From: Paludibacteraceae bacterium
GTDB taxonomy: Bacteria > Bacteroidota > Bacteroidia > Bacteroidales > Paludibacteraceae
Assembly: GCA_017556705.1 (NCBI GenBank)
Contig: JAFYMG010000001.1
Location: 218,098-282,097 of the forward strand
DNA: 64,000 nt
Direction: 5' to 3'
The notes under the pieces: generated by a model
Databases searched by the model: none
What the model saw: only the letters and a program-made list of their open reading frames with translations
What the model was told of the DNA's origin: nothing
Position numbers and translations under genes: made by a program
Shown: positions 9,264 to 17,799 of the stretch, one piece after another
Position numbering within the stretch: position 1 is the first letter of the stretch
How the letters are laid out: each line of letters begins with the position of its first letter

Positions 9264-9339
9264 TATATATTTTGAGAATAAAATTTACTTATTTTGAGGT
9301 AAAATACGACAATTTTGGGTATAAAATCAAAATTTTCTG

Positions 9340-9347
9340 CAAAGATA
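9340..9347 (-). promoter_or_regulatory. -7 box of the PfkB kinase operon
   Basis: The minus-strand sequence TATCTTTG is at 9347-9340. The matching -33 box upstream is poor (no TTG at the usual distance), so this is a partial promoter call. Confidence 0.5.
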
Positions 9348-9368
9348 GTAATTTTTTTTTGAAAAAAC

Positions 9369-9399
9369 TTGCTCATATCAAAAAAAAGCAGTACTTTTG
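9369..9399 (+). promoter_or_regulatory. Promoter of tRNA-Asn
   Basis: TTG (9369-9371) and TACTTTTG (9392-9399) have the standard spacing, followed by GCACCC. The tRNA begins about 43 nt downstream. Confidence 0.75.
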
Positions 9400-9442
9400 C
9401 ACCCGATTTCGGAAATAAACTGATTTTCGATGTCAAAAAATT

Positions 9443-9516
9443 GCTTCCTTAGCTCAGTCGGTTAGAGCATCTGACTGTTAATCAGGGGGTCCAAGGTTCA
9501 AGTCCTTGAGGGAGCG
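9443..9516 (+). tRNA. tRNA-Asn (anticodon GTT)
   Basis: A 74-nt cloverleaf. The acceptor GCTTCCT pairs with AGGGAGC (one T-G wobble) and the discriminator base is G. The anticodon arm TCTGA-CTGTTAA-TCAGG gives anticodon GTT. The T arm is CAAGG-TTCAAGT-CCTTG. CCA is not encoded. Confidence 0.95.
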
Positions 9517-9519
9517 CGA

Positions 9520-9549
9520 GTGTGATAGTTTGACTATCACACTTTTTTT
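9520..9549 (+). terminator. Intrinsic terminator after tRNA-Asn
   Basis: A perfect 10-bp stem GTGTGATAGT / ACTATCACAC with loop TTG is followed by seven Ts. It is also positioned to block read-through toward the convergent uvrD gene. Confidence 0.93.
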
Positions 9550-9568
9550 GTGTCAATACGTCAATCAC

Positions 9569-11839
9569 CTATTCACGCGTCAGTTTAGCATACGTCAGCA
9601 GAAGAGTCTTCTTACCCACATTGTCAAATTGAATATCAATTTTGTCGTTATCGTTCTCGTGATACACATCCAATACTGTTCCTGCCCCAAACACTTTATG
9701 CACTACGCGATCCTGCTTTTTCCACTCGGAACGTACCTCTTTACGTGTTTTGGTGGTGCTACTACCCACTTGTTTTGAAACACTTTTCAGCTTTCCATTA
9801 GAACTCAACGACGAACTGCTAGAGGATATACTGGTTGTGCTCGTGTGAACCTTCAATGGTTGTGGAGTATAAGAGGACATGGCTTGTGTTTGTTGCACAT
9901 AGCATGTGTCGATATCTTTCAAGAAGCGTGAAGGCGAAGAGAACTGTGTTTGACCATTGCGGAATCGCTGACGCGCGTTGGTGAGATAGCAGCGTTCCAT
10001 GGCACGCGTAATGGCCACATACAACAATCGGCGCTCCTCCTCAATCTCTTTAGGCGCTTGGCAGAACTGCGATGGGAATAGATTCTCCTCCAACCCCACG
10101 ATAAATGCCACCTTAAACTCCAAACCTTTAGCCGCATGCACAGTCAATAACGTAATACGTGGCTGATTATCCTCTTGTTTCTCATCTTGGTCAGTAAGTA
10201 GGCTGACTTCCGAGAGAAACTCGGTCATAGGAACGAACGCATTATCCTCTCTTAATCGTTGATCCACAAACTCATGAATACCTGCGAGCATTTCTTCAAG
10301 GTTTTCCAAACGGTCTTTTCCCTCTTGAGTTGTGTCGGCTTTCGCTTCGCGCAGTACGCCTGTTTCGCGCATCACATCACTGGCAAACTCATACGCATCG
10401 GTAGTGGCAACGCGCGCACTAAACCCATTAATCATCTCCGCGAACGCAGTGAACTTCTTCTGGGTAGCTGCCGAAACATCCAATTTCGCAGCTTCCGGAT
10501 TGCAAATCACCTCCATCATGGAGCACGCAGCCAGACGCGCTGCCTCACGCACTTTCATCACAGTCGTATCTCCAATACCGCGCAATGGGTAGTTGATCAC
10601 ACGTGCAAATGCCTCATTATCATGTGGGTTAACTGCCAAACGGAAATAAGCGATAGCATCTTTGATCTCCTTGCGTTGATAGAAGCTCATACCACCATAA
10701 ATACGATAGGGTATGCCCAAATGACGAAGTTCATCCTCTATCACACGCGACTGAGCATTGGTACGATAGAGCACCGCTATCGACTCATAATCATATCCTT
10801 GGCGGTGAAGGAGTTTCACTTGTTGTGCCACTGCTTTACCTTCATCGCGGTCTGACATATACGTGCTGAGTTGCAGACGATCGCCCAATGCCAACTCCGA
10901 GTACACCGCCTTAGGAATCTGACCTCTATTATGACGAATAAGCGAGTTGGCTGCGTTTACAATGGTCTGCGTTGAACGATAGTTGCGCTCTAACTTGAAG
11001 AGTTGCGCATTAGCGTAACCCTTTTGGAAGGTCAATATATTCTCTATATTCGCGCCGCGGAACGAATAGATTGACTGTGCATCATCGCCCACCACGCAGA
11101 TAAGATTTTCTGGCTCGGCTAATCGCTTGACAATCAGGTATTGCGAATAATTCGTATCTTGATACTCATCCACTAGGATATATCGGAAGAATTCTTGATA
11201 TTTACACAATACCTCGACATGATTCTTGAACAAGGTATTGGTCATAAAGAGCAAATCGTCAAAATCCATAGCGTTGCATGCCTTCAATCGACGATTGTAT
11301 TCGGCATAGATGCGCGACACCTCTGGAATACGCGCAAAGCGATCCTGCATGGTATAGTCACGATTTGAGCTATAAGATGTTGGCGAAAGTAACTGGTTTT
11401 TAGCCAATGAGATACGCGACAATACCACACTTGGCTTGTAGGTCTTCTCGTCTAATTGCATATCCTTTACGATATGCTTAATCACAGATTTTGAGTCGGT
11501 TGTATCGTAGATAGTAAAATCTCGAGTATAGCCAATCAACTCTGCCTCTTGGCGCAGGATACGCGTACAAATAGAGTGGAAAGTACCCATCCAGAGATAC
11601 CTTGCCACTTGCTCACCCACAAGGTTGGCAATACGGCTTTTCATCTCGCGTGCCGCCTTATTAGTAAAAGTAAGTGCCAAGATATTACCTGCATGTACAC
11701 CATGCTCCAGGAGGTAAGCAATCTTGTAGGTCAATACGCGTGTTTTGCCCGAACCAGCACCAGCAATCACCAGTTGAGGTCCATCATTGTACTCCACCGC
11801 TGCTCGTTGCGCAGCATTCAGTTCGTCTAAATAATTCAT
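9569..11839 (-). CDS. UvrD/PcrA-type 3'-5' DNA helicase
   Basis: A 756-residue superfamily 1A helicase for repair and replication-fork restart. Motifs seen in order are the Q-motif LNAAQRAAV, Walker A GAGSGKT (residues 27-33), motif Ia FTNKAAREMKSRI, Walker B VDEYQDTN, motif III GDDAQSIYSFRGA, motif IV RNYRST, motif V LTVHAAKGLEFK and motif VI YVAITRA. After a Ser-rich linker, the C-terminal 50 residues form the Tudor-like domain that binds RNA polymerase in PcrA/UvrD. It starts 18 nt after the rlmI stop codon, so the two are likely one transcript. PcrA and UvrD cannot be told apart here. Confidence 0.95.
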   Translation of the reverse strand: MNYLDELNAAQRAAVEYNDGPQLVIAGAGSGKTRVLTYKIAYLLEHGVHAGNILALTFTNKAAREMKSRIANLVGEQVARYLWMGTFHSICTRILRQEAELIGYTRDFTIYDTTDSKSVIKHIVKDMQLDEKTYKPSVVLSRISLAKNQLLSPTSYSSNRDYTMQDRFARIPEVSRIYAEYNRRLKACNAMDFDDLLFMTNTLFKNHVEVLCKYQEFFRYILVDEYQDTNYSQYLIVKRLAEPENLICVVGDDAQSIYSFRGANIENILTFQKGYANAQLFKLERNYRSTQTIVNAANSLIRHNRGQIPKAVYSELALGDRLQLSTYMSDRDEGKAVAQQVKLLHRQGYDYESIAVLYRTNAQSRVIEDELRHLGIPYRIYGGMSFYQRKEIKDAIAYFRLAVNPHDNEAFARVINYPLRGIGDTTVMKVREAARLAACSMMEVICNPEAAKLDVSAATQKKFTAFAEMINGFSARVATTDAYEFASDVMRETGVLREAKADTTQEGKDRLENLEEMLAGIHEFVDQRLREDNAFVPMTEFLSEVSLLTDQDEKQEDNQPRITLLTVHAAKGLEFKVAFIVGLEENLFPSQFCQAPKEIEEERRLLYVAITRAMERCYLTNARQRFRNGQTQFSSPSRFLKDIDTCYVQQTQAMSSYTPQPLKVHTSTTSISSSSSSLSSNGKLKSVSKQVGSSTTKTRKEVRSEWKKQDRVVHKVFGAGTVLDVYHENDNDKIDIQFDNVGKKTLLLTYAKLTRE

Positions 11840-11857
11840 AGTCTATATGTTAGGATT

Positions 11858-13069
11858 TTATTCTACTTCCAATACCAATCCCTTCAAGTATTCGCCCTCT
11901 GGGTGGTAGATATTGATTGGATGATCTGCTGGTTGGTGTAATTGATGCAAAATGCGTACTCTTCTGCCCACTTGAGCCGCAGCAGAGAAGACTGCCAAAC
12001 GAAACATCTCTTTGTCAATCGCTTGCGAGCAAGAGAAAGTGAAGAGTATGCCCCCTGGACGAATACTCTGTATTCCCTTCGCATTCAAGCGTTGATAGCC
12101 ACGTAAAGCATTCTTCACCGCATCGCGGTGTTTGGCAAAAGCAGGAGGGTCAAGCACAATAAGGTCGTACTTGTTTTCGTTCTTTGCCATGAACTCAAAC
12201 GCCTCTTCTGCAAACGCTTCGTGCGGAGCATTTTCACCAAAATTATGCGCTACATTGCTGCGCACAAGGTCAATCGCTTTTTGGCTAACATCCACAGAGT
12301 GAACGAGTTTAGCGCCCCCACGCAACGCGTAAACAGAGAAACCACCCGTGTAGCAGAACATATTCAGCACCTCTTTCCCCTTGGCATAATGCTCCAGCAA
12401 AGAACGGTTGTCGCGTTGATCAATAAAGAATCCCGTTTTTTGTCCGCGAAGCCAGTCGATACGGAAGTCCAAACCGTTCTCTTTTGCCCAAAAATCCCCG
12501 TTGAAATCGGCTTTTTCTGCTCCTATTAAGTACCCTACTCTCTCACCTTGGATAGGAGCTTTATGTGGCAATGTATCATCCGACTTGTAATATACCTTAT
12601 CCACTTGCGCTACCACCTTAACAATCGCCTCTGCAATCTCCTCGCGGTGGCAGTGCATACCGATGGAATGGGCTTGAACAACCGCTGTATCGGCATATAT
12701 ATCTACAATCAAACCAGGCAAAAAGTCGCCTTCACCATGTATAAGGCGGTAAGAATTGTTGTTCTCGTTCACCAAACCCAATCGCTCACGCATGGCATAC
12801 GCTTCTGCAATTCTGTCTTGCCAGAAGTTATCGGGTAACTCACTTACGCCAAATGCCAACATACGTACGGCAATAGAGCCAATCTGATAGTGACCAACAC
12901 CTAATATATTACCATTGCAATCAACCACTTGCACCACTTCGCCTTCTTGTGGCTGAGCGTGTGGATAGTCGGCATCCAATTGAATACTGCGGATGGCTCC
13001 AGAGAAGACCCATGGGTGAAAACGTAGGAGAGATTCTTCCTTATGAGGTTTGAGATGAACAGTTATCAT
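11858..13069 (-). CDS. rlmI: 23S rRNA m5C1962-type methyltransferase (RlmI family)
   Basis: A 403-residue SAM-dependent methyltransferase. An N-terminal PUA domain (HPWVFSGAI) is followed by an RlmI-type linker and a Rossmann methyltransferase domain with motif I FCYTGGFSVYA and catalytic-region motifs DPPAFAKH and FTFSCSQAI. RlmI methylates C1962 of 23S rRNA in E. coli; the same target is inferred here. The frame is open upstream to a TTG at 13093, but that codon lies inside the -7 box, so I chose the ATG at 13069 (MITVHLKP), which gives a leader of about 15 nt. An ATG at 13078 is possible. Confidence 0.9.
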   Translation of the reverse strand: MITVHLKPHKEESLLRFHPWVFSGAIRSIQLDADYPHAQPQEGEVVQVVDCNGNILGVGHYQIGSIAVRMLAFGVSELPDNFWQDRIAEAYAMRERLGLVNENNNSYRLIHGEGDFLPGLIVDIYADTAVVQAHSIGMHCHREEIAEAIVKVVAQVDKVYYKSDDTLPHKAPIQGERVGYLIGAEKADFNGDFWAKENGLDFRIDWLRGQKTGFFIDQRDNRSLLEHYAKGKEVLNMFCYTGGFSVYALRGGAKLVHSVDVSQKAIDLVRSNVAHNFGENAPHEAFAEEAFEFMAKNENKYDLIVLDPPAFAKHRDAVKNALRGYQRLNAKGIQSIRPGGILFTFSCSQAIDKEMFRLAVFSAAAQVGRRVRILHQLHQPADHPINIYHPEGEYLKGLVLEVE

Positions 13070-13090
13070 ACATATCATTTGTTTATCGCG

Positions 13091-13121
13091 CAAAGGTACA
13101 ACTTTTTTGCGGGATATGCAA
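13091..13121 (-). promoter_or_regulatory. Promoter of rlmI-uvrD
   Basis: The minus-strand -7 box TACCTTTG is at 13098-13091 and TTG is at 13121-13119, with standard spacing. Confidence 0.78.
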
Positions 13122-13566
13122 ATGTTTAGGTCACTTTATTTTTATTCATCTCTATTGTCAGGTTGCCTGCAAGTTTCGGGAGCGCCATAGGAGATCTATG
13201 GGAGTTCGGTGGCTGTTGTGCTTCACCATCATTCTCTTGCCAATTACGGGTTCTTGACGGGTTCATAATGGGTTGATACTATGCTATCACTATGAGATTA
13301 ATATGTGATAACTATGTAATTCATATCCTTTTGTTATTATAGTGTGGGTATTTTGGGTATTTCTCATTTACCCTAAAACCCCTAAATACTACCTCTTTGT
13401 TTTTGTGTCTATTTAATACAATCAATCCGCATAACCGATTCTATTTCATTCGATTATGCGGATTTGCCTTATCTCCTAACAGCCTTATCACCTCATCCAA
13501 CGGACTTTTTTCGGACACATTTTCAAACACTCTCAAATGTCCGCAGAGTGCACTTCTACTTTTTTT
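13122..13566. other. 445-bp gene-free region with two hairpins
   Basis: No credible coding sequence is present. An imperfect inverted repeat lies at 13346-13359 / 13369-13381 (GGGTATTTTGGGTA against TACCCTAAAACCC). A perfect 11-bp stem AATCCGCATAA / TTATGCGGATT lies at 13424-13434 / 13454-13464 with a 19-nt loop. The second could end minus-strand transcription from the gene at 13567, though its T tract is weak. The rest is plain AT-rich DNA. Confidence 0.6.
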
Positions 13567-13983
13567 CTATGGATTCTTTACAAAAACCAGAGTTTTAGTA
13601 AAACAGAACTCTTCTAGTTTCTCGCCAATTTCATAATCTTGTGTCTCAAATCTTACGTCATATGTATAGGTGCAAAGTTGTGCATCCATAACCTCTATCT
13701 TGAATGTCCCATATATTCTCGGTTTGGTTAAAGTATTTAGATCTCCAAATGATTCATAATCTTGTTTGTGTGTTATATAGAAAGCTAAACCTCCTAAAGG
13801 TGTGTCGTAACTTGAATTGTCTGTCAGTTCCAATTTCTTTATTTCACTATTAAGTTTATAGTGTACGCCATTTATTGATATTTCCTCGCCAATCTGATCA
13901 ATAAGTGCATTTTTCACAATGAAGTGTAGTGATTCTTCTACATCTTTCATGTTATCAGGTGTAATTTGTATTACTTTTATCAT
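13567..13983 (-). CDS. Uncharacterised 138-residue protein
   Basis: I do not recognise this gene. The protein is soluble, acidic, and alternates predicted strands with few helices (MIKVIQITPDNMKDVEESLHF is the only clear amphipathic helix region). No signal peptide, Cys motif or catalytic signature is visible. It has an ATG start and lies alone in an AT-rich accessory patch with no recognisable -7 box upstream. The coding length, Met start and sense-like codon use argue for a real gene, but it could be a decaying remnant. Confidence 0.6.
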   Translation of the reverse strand: MIKVIQITPDNMKDVEESLHFIVKNALIDQIGEEISINGVHYKLNSEIKKLELTDNSSYDTPLGGLAFYITHKQDYESFGDLNTLTKPRIYGTFKIEVMDAQLCTYTYDVRFETQDYEIGEKLEEFCFTKTLVFVKNP

Positions 13984-14020
13984 AAGACTATTAAGACTAT
14001 TTTTATCGTAATTTTAATTA

Positions 14021-14220
14021 AACAATGGTGTAGGTGCTTATATGGTCACTACACCATTGTTCTTAACCCACGGATATGGTCCTCCGAATGACTCTATAAA
14101 TCCTTGTCTTCAAGCGCGCATATTCAACAAAGATTTATACAATTACCTCTTTGGGCGTCTTCTCCAATATTCTGCTATTGGAGTCCACACACCCTATCTA
14201 TTTCGTCTAAGGTGTGCGGA
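14021..14220. repeat. Cluster of three inverted repeats
   Basis: Three stem-loops follow one another. The first is a perfect 13-bp stem AACAATGGTGTAG / CTACACCATTGTT (14021-14033 with 14049-14061). The second is a perfect 8-bp stem CTCCAATA / TATTGGAG (14162-14169 with 14176-14183). The third is an imperfect TCCACACACC / GGTGTGCGGA pair just after it. The cluster fills most of the gap between genes at 13983 and 14389. It could be a transcript end for the lipoprotein gene, a small-RNA locus or a mobile-element relic. Confidence 0.7.
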
Positions 14221-14388
14221 TACGAAGACACAATACAAACTTGTACGGTATTTCATACTCCGACTTTTTTGAATTATCACTCAACGACCACAAAGCACTT
14301 GGGTAATAATAATTTAACAAATAGATCTACCGTTCCTCTTATAGGTGGCGATGCATAAGCACCTTTTATTACACTTTATATACAAATC

Positions 14389-15948
14389 CTACTTGCATAC
14401 AGGACGCACAGATCTTCCAATTGCTCGTTCATGTGCAAATATTTCTGGATTCAATATGAATCCACTCATCTGCATAATATATGACGTGACTGGATATAAA
14501 TCAACAAGCGTGCTAGACTGCACATCAATAGCATCATCTTTACTGTAGATTGCATTGTCAATGCGCCGCCCCGCACACCTAAATAAAATTTGCTTTTTGT
14601 TCTTTTTACTTGTAAATATGTAATAATCTTTTTCATCGATACCGATCGGATCACAATCGCAATTGTTGATTAGCTCTGCCACTTCTTCCATGGTTGGCAT
14701 GCGCCAATCGCCACCCCAATTTACATGAGCGGCATCATCACTAAGAGTTAATTGAGTTTTATTATCTACTAAACCATAAACACTTTCTGTATTATACTTA
14801 GTCAGCGAACTTGATGAACCATCACAATATTTATAAGTACTCCAGTCATAAATTTCTTTGGGTTGCGTTTCTCCCCATGCAAAGTAATCACCATATTCAG
14901 TGTAATCATTAGCCCCCACATTACACGTTGCCCATTTTACACTTAATCCTAAATCGACATACTCTTGAATATTTTTTTTTGTTTCAATTTTTATTTGATT
15001 TCCATATGCAACTCCAACCTCATTAATTGCATATGCACAAGCATAATAAGTGGTGTTATCTTGTAGTCCTGTAATTTGGCAAGAGAAGTTGCCAATGCCC
15101 CTTCCATTAGTTACTTTATTGTTTGATAAAGTAGGATTTTGATGAGTACTATACACTATACCACATTCAATTATGTCTTTACCACCATCTGATGTAATAT
15201 TACCACTTATTATGGCAGATGCATAATATACATGTGTAACTGCAACTGTGGTTACGACAGGAATCTCTGATTGTTTAGTATTAAATGTCCTTTCTTCTCC
15301 ATATGCAATACCTTTCTCGTTAATTGCATACGCACGAACAAAGTATGTTGTTTGCTCCTGCAATCCAGTAAGTTCACAGCGAAAAACTTCTGTTTTTTCT
15401 TCAACAATTTCAGCAAGCACTTTATCATTTAAAATAGTTGGATTTTCGGAGGTACTATATACAATACCACATTCCGTAATATCTGCCCCACCATCATTTA
15501 TTATCAATCCTGATATAGTTGCAGATGTCAGTAAGATATTAGTAATACCGCCAGTAGATACTTTTGGAGGAAATATCTCTTTTATAGTTGTAAAAGATAC
15601 TTCTTTCCCATATTCTATACCAATTTCGTTCTTGGCATATGCACGGACGTAGTATCTTTTATTATCTTGTAATTCTGTAAGACTGCAGGTGTATTTGCCA
15701 GTGCCCGTACCAGCTTTGCACTTAGTTCCTGTGGCTTTAGGATTAGGATATATGTCATAAGCAACACCTCTGTCAATTACAGGCGATCCTCCGTCACTTA
15801 CAACGTTGCAGCTGACTTGGGCTGAATGGGTTGTAACTTCAGTAACATCTAGTGTTAATACTGTAGGTTTTTGTTCCGTTACTTTAGGTTCACAGCCTAC
15901 CAATAAACACGCCATTACGCAAATGGCAAATAGATTAACCTTTTTCAT
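14389..15948 (-). CDS. Surface lipoprotein: three Fn3-like modules plus FISUMP-like domain
   Basis: A 519-residue predicted lipoprotein. The start at 15948 (MKKVNLFAICVMACLLVGC) puts a lipobox Cys at residue 19; longer upstream reading would overlap the neighbouring gene. Three tandem modules of about 90-105 residues (roughly 30-115, 120-220 and 220-320) share the pattern of a strand, SDGG, GVAY/GIVYS, a Cys, GLQ(D/E)xTTYYVRAYA and GIAYG, resembling fibronectin type III folds. The C-terminal 190 residues (EYVDLGLSVKWATCNVGA, FAWGE, WGGDWRMPT, IGRSVRPV) match the Fibrobacter-succinogenes-major-paralogous (FISUMP) domain. The role is unknown; a surface-exposed adhesive or glycan-binding protein is plausible. 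It lies 29 nt after the small gene at 15978. Confidence 0.85.
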   Translation of the reverse strand: MKKVNLFAICVMACLLVGCEPKVTEQKPTVLTLDVTEVTTHSAQVSCNVVSDGGSPVIDRGVAYDIYPNPKATGTKCKAGTGTGKYTCSLTELQDNKRYYVRAYAKNEIGIEYGKEVSFTTIKEIFPPKVSTGGITNILLTSATISGLIINDGGADITECGIVYSTSENPTILNDKVLAEIVEEKTEVFRCELTGLQEQTTYFVRAYAINEKGIAYGEERTFNTKQSEIPVVTTVAVTHVYYASAIISGNITSDGGKDIIECGIVYSTHQNPTLSNNKVTNGRGIGNFSCQITGLQDNTTYYACAYAINEVGVAYGNQIKIETKKNIQEYVDLGLSVKWATCNVGANDYTEYGDYFAWGETQPKEIYDWSTYKYCDGSSSSLTKYNTESVYGLVDNKTQLTLSDDAAHVNWGGDWRMPTMEEVAELINNCDCDPIGIDEKDYYIFTSKKNKKQILFRCAGRRIDNAIYSKDDAIDVQSSTLVDLYPVTSYIMQMSGFILNPEIFAHERAIGRSVRPVCK

Positions 15949-15977
15949 TATACATATTTTAATGTGAATAATTTCGA

Positions 15978-16238
15978 TTACTTTGTGCTTGAGATCCATT
16001 TTGTTAGACATGCTTCAATGTAGGTTTGAAATTCCTCCATAGAAGACTCATCAATGGGATACACACATGCAGACAACTTGATATTATCATTAAGTGTCGC
16101 ATTAGCCGTTCTCACACAATCGAGACTACGAAACCAAGTTTCTACACCGTCCTTGTCAGTAATGGAACCATCAAAAGTCACTTTAAGATGTGGAGGAATA
16201 TGTCCTATATCCACAATTTTTACAACAAACTTGTTCAT
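15978..16238 (-). CDS. Uncharacterised 86-residue protein
   Basis: A small soluble protein (MNKFVVKIVDIGHIPPHLKV...) with no signal peptide and no recognised domain. It lies directly upstream of the lipoprotein gene with a short gap and was probably transcribed with it. Two cysteines and a WFRSLDC segment are the only distinctive features. No -7 box is visible upstream. I cannot suggest a function. Confidence 0.55.
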   Translation of the reverse strand: MNKFVVKIVDIGHIPPHLKVTFDGSITDKDGVETWFRSLDCVRTANATLNDNIKLSACVYPIDESSMEEFQTYIEACLTKWISSTK

Positions 16239-16293
16239 TTGTATGTTTTAATTTTGGGAAGTTGGCTCCAAACCTCCGTTGATATAAATATAC

Positions 16294-16566
16294 AAAAAAA
16301 GCGTGGAACCTTACCTTTGCCTATTCTCTATCACGAGGTTCTGGTAAACCCTTTCGCAAGAATAAGCAAGCAACGCCCACGCCGAATATGAATGCCACCA
16401 AACAGAGCCGTCCATAAAGGACGCTCTGCAGGCGGGATATACATATCCCAAAGGGCGTTTACTGCTCTCTTGTTTTGGGCGATTATGAAATTTACCAGAT
16501 TTCGTGATACCAAAACAAGCGCTAATAAACGCTTTTTCTACTATGTCTGCAAACTTTTGGTTTGCG
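16294..16566 (-). ncRNA. Structured minus-strand RNA, candidate 6S-like RNA
   Basis: A strong -33/-7 promoter at 16601-16571 fires leftward into about 270 nt without a convincing gene. The transcript folds into a rod. A 5' hairpin is GCAAAC/GTTTGC (16549-16565). Long-range stems pair 16502-16509 with 16329-16336 (8 bp), 16491-16498 with 16341-16348 (8 bp) and 16453-16459 with 16372-16378 (7 bp). Two apical hairpins lie at 16434-16449 (GGGATA/TATCCC) and 16403-16428 (CAGAGC-GTCC/GGAC-GCTCTG). The end is marked by GAACCT/AGGTTC and seven Us (16300-16294). A long closing stem with an open centre is the 6S RNA layout, and Bacteroidales 6S/Bacteroidales-1 RNAs have such promoters, but I cannot confirm the family. 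Confidence 0.6.
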
Positions 16567-16570
16567 ACTG

Positions 16571-16601
16571 CAAAGGTAGTGAATTATTTTGGATTGAGCA
16601 A
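16571..16601 (-). promoter_or_regulatory. Promoter of the structured RNA
   Basis: On the minus strand TTG (16601-16599, in CTTGCTC) and TACCTTTG (16578-16571) have exactly the spacing of the tRNA and protein promoters in this window. Confidence 0.78.
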
Positions 16602-16631
16602 GAACAATCGCTTTTTTGAGGCAATTTTATG

Positions 16632-16680
16632 GTGTAAGGTGTAGAGTGTAAGGTGGAAAGTGTAAGGTGTAAAGTGTAAA
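16632..16680. repeat. Heptanucleotide repeat, gtgtaag type
   Basis: Seven consecutive 7-mers (gtgtaag, gtgtaga, gtgtaag, gtggaaa, gtgtaag, gtgtaaa, gtgtaaa) fill 49 nt in the gap between the RNA promoter and the nuclease gene. Confidence 0.9.
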
Positions 16681-16687
16681 GGAAAGG

Positions 16688-16836
16688 AAACTGTTTAGTG
16701 GACGCGCCACTGGCGCTACTGTTTAGGGGCGAGAATACTCGGCGAACCGCCACAGATCCGCCACTGCTCCTCCACGGAAGTGAAAGGAATAGTGCGTGTA
16801 TTGTGCGTGAATAGTGCGTAATTAGTGCGTAATTAG
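16688..16836. repeat. GC-rich dispersed element followed by agtgcgta repeats
   Basis: Positions 16691-16760 hold a GC-rich segment (ctgtttagtggacgc, gcgctactgtttagg) sharing its core with copies at 20038, 45023 and 55891. Positions 16788-16836 hold four to five degenerate 10-12-mers built on tagtgcgta. No gene is credible here. Confidence 0.75.
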
Positions 16837-16844
16837 CAATCAAC

Positions 16845-17777
16845 TTACTGACTTACATGAAGCACTATCGGCAAATGATCCGAATAGCCATCATGATAGC
16901 GATAACCCACATAAGTTCGTTTGGGTTGATAATCAAGGTATTTAGTGTCTTCTTCGAGCAGCCATTCGGGCGAGAAGATTATCACATTAGCATTGTTTTT
17001 CAGCGTAGTAGAGAGGTAAAATTGATCCAAACAAGACCAAATCCCTTTGTATTTATGTGTACCCTTTCCCTCTTTCTCTAGATATTTCGTCACATTTATC
17101 AGCCCAGCCAAATCATCTATCGGGGCGCTATTCATATCCCCCATCACCACGATATTCGCTGTTGGATGAACATATAGAATACTATCTATCTCCTGCTGAA
17201 GCACTTGCTTTGCCATATCGCGTTTCCACTGAGTCGCGCCACTACCACCCAACTTAGAAGGCAAGTGGCAAACCATTGCATGGATTGTATCACTCTTATT
17301 CACTAGGCAGCAAGCATACAAAATATCGCGAGTGTTATCACTATTCAAATTTACACGCAATGGTTTACTATTCAGCACTTTAACTTTCGTGCTATCATAC
17401 AACAAAGCCACATCTACCCCACGCTCATCGGGGCCCTCGTAGTGCACATAGCGATAGTTAAAACGCTTCAAACGATAACATAAATCACGCAAACAATGCG
17501 CATTCTCCACCTCGCACAAACCAACCAATGGCACAGGCTTCCAACCCGAGATATTCACAATCACCTGGGCAATACGATCAAGCTTTGTTTGATAACGATA
17601 ATATGTCCAATGATGCAAACCGTCGGGCAAAAATGAAGAGTCATTCTTCAACGAATCATGCTGACAATCAAAGAGATTCTCTACATTGTAAGAGATAATC
17701 CTCAGCGGTTCTTGGGCAAATAAAAACCCACACTCAATACTGAAAAAACTAATCAATATCAAGCATAGGTATCTCAT
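16845..17777 (-). CDS. Secreted endonuclease/exonuclease/phosphatase-family protein
   Basis: A 310-residue protein with a signal peptide (residues 1-21, ending in FLFAQ) and an EEP fold. Visible active-site motifs are RIISYNVENLFD (Asn/Glu for metal), LCEVEN, DMNSAP and the C-terminal SDHLPIVLHV His-Asp. The fold covers DNases, phosphatases and sphingomyelinases; export suggests a periplasmic or secreted nuclease or phosphatase, and the substrate is not determinable. It is the last gene of the run that begins with tsaE, 22 nt after sufS. Confidence 0.88.
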   Translation of the reverse strand: MRYLCLILISFFSIECGFLFAQEPLRIISYNVENLFDCQHDSLKNDSSFLPDGLHHWTYYRYQTKLDRIAQVIVNISGWKPVPLVGLCEVENAHCLRDLCYRLKRFNYRYVHYEGPDERGVDVALLYDSTKVKVLNSKPLRVNLNSDNTRDILYACCLVNKSDTIHAMVCHLPSKLGGSGATQWKRDMAKQVLQQEIDSILYVHPTANIVVMGDMNSAPIDDLAGLINVTKYLEKEGKGTHKYKGIWSCLDQFYLSTTLKNNANVIIFSPEWLLEEDTKYLDYQPKRTYVGYRYHDGYSDHLPIVLHVSQ

Positions 17778-17799
17778 AATTAAAATTCTAGAAGCTTAA

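Noticed and set aside
13129..13146. GGTCACTTTATTTTTATT as a relic of the MITE-like element
   Set aside because: Only the first 8 bases agree with the 17-bp end, and no inverted partner is found within 1 kb.
16312..16319. Plus-strand TACCTTTG pointing into the structured RNA region
   Set aside because: No TTG lies at the required distance (the nearest is 31 positions away), so it is probably fortuitous and not an antisense promoter.
16632..16836. Tandem repeats considered as a CRISPR array
   Set aside because: Units are 7-12 nt, with no spacer of constant length and no cas genes in the window.
16541..16843. 100-codon minus-strand open frame over the repeats upstream of the structured RNA
   Set aside because: Its sequence is translated heptamer repeat and dispersed element, with no conserved or protein-like segment, and it overlaps the RNA promoter.
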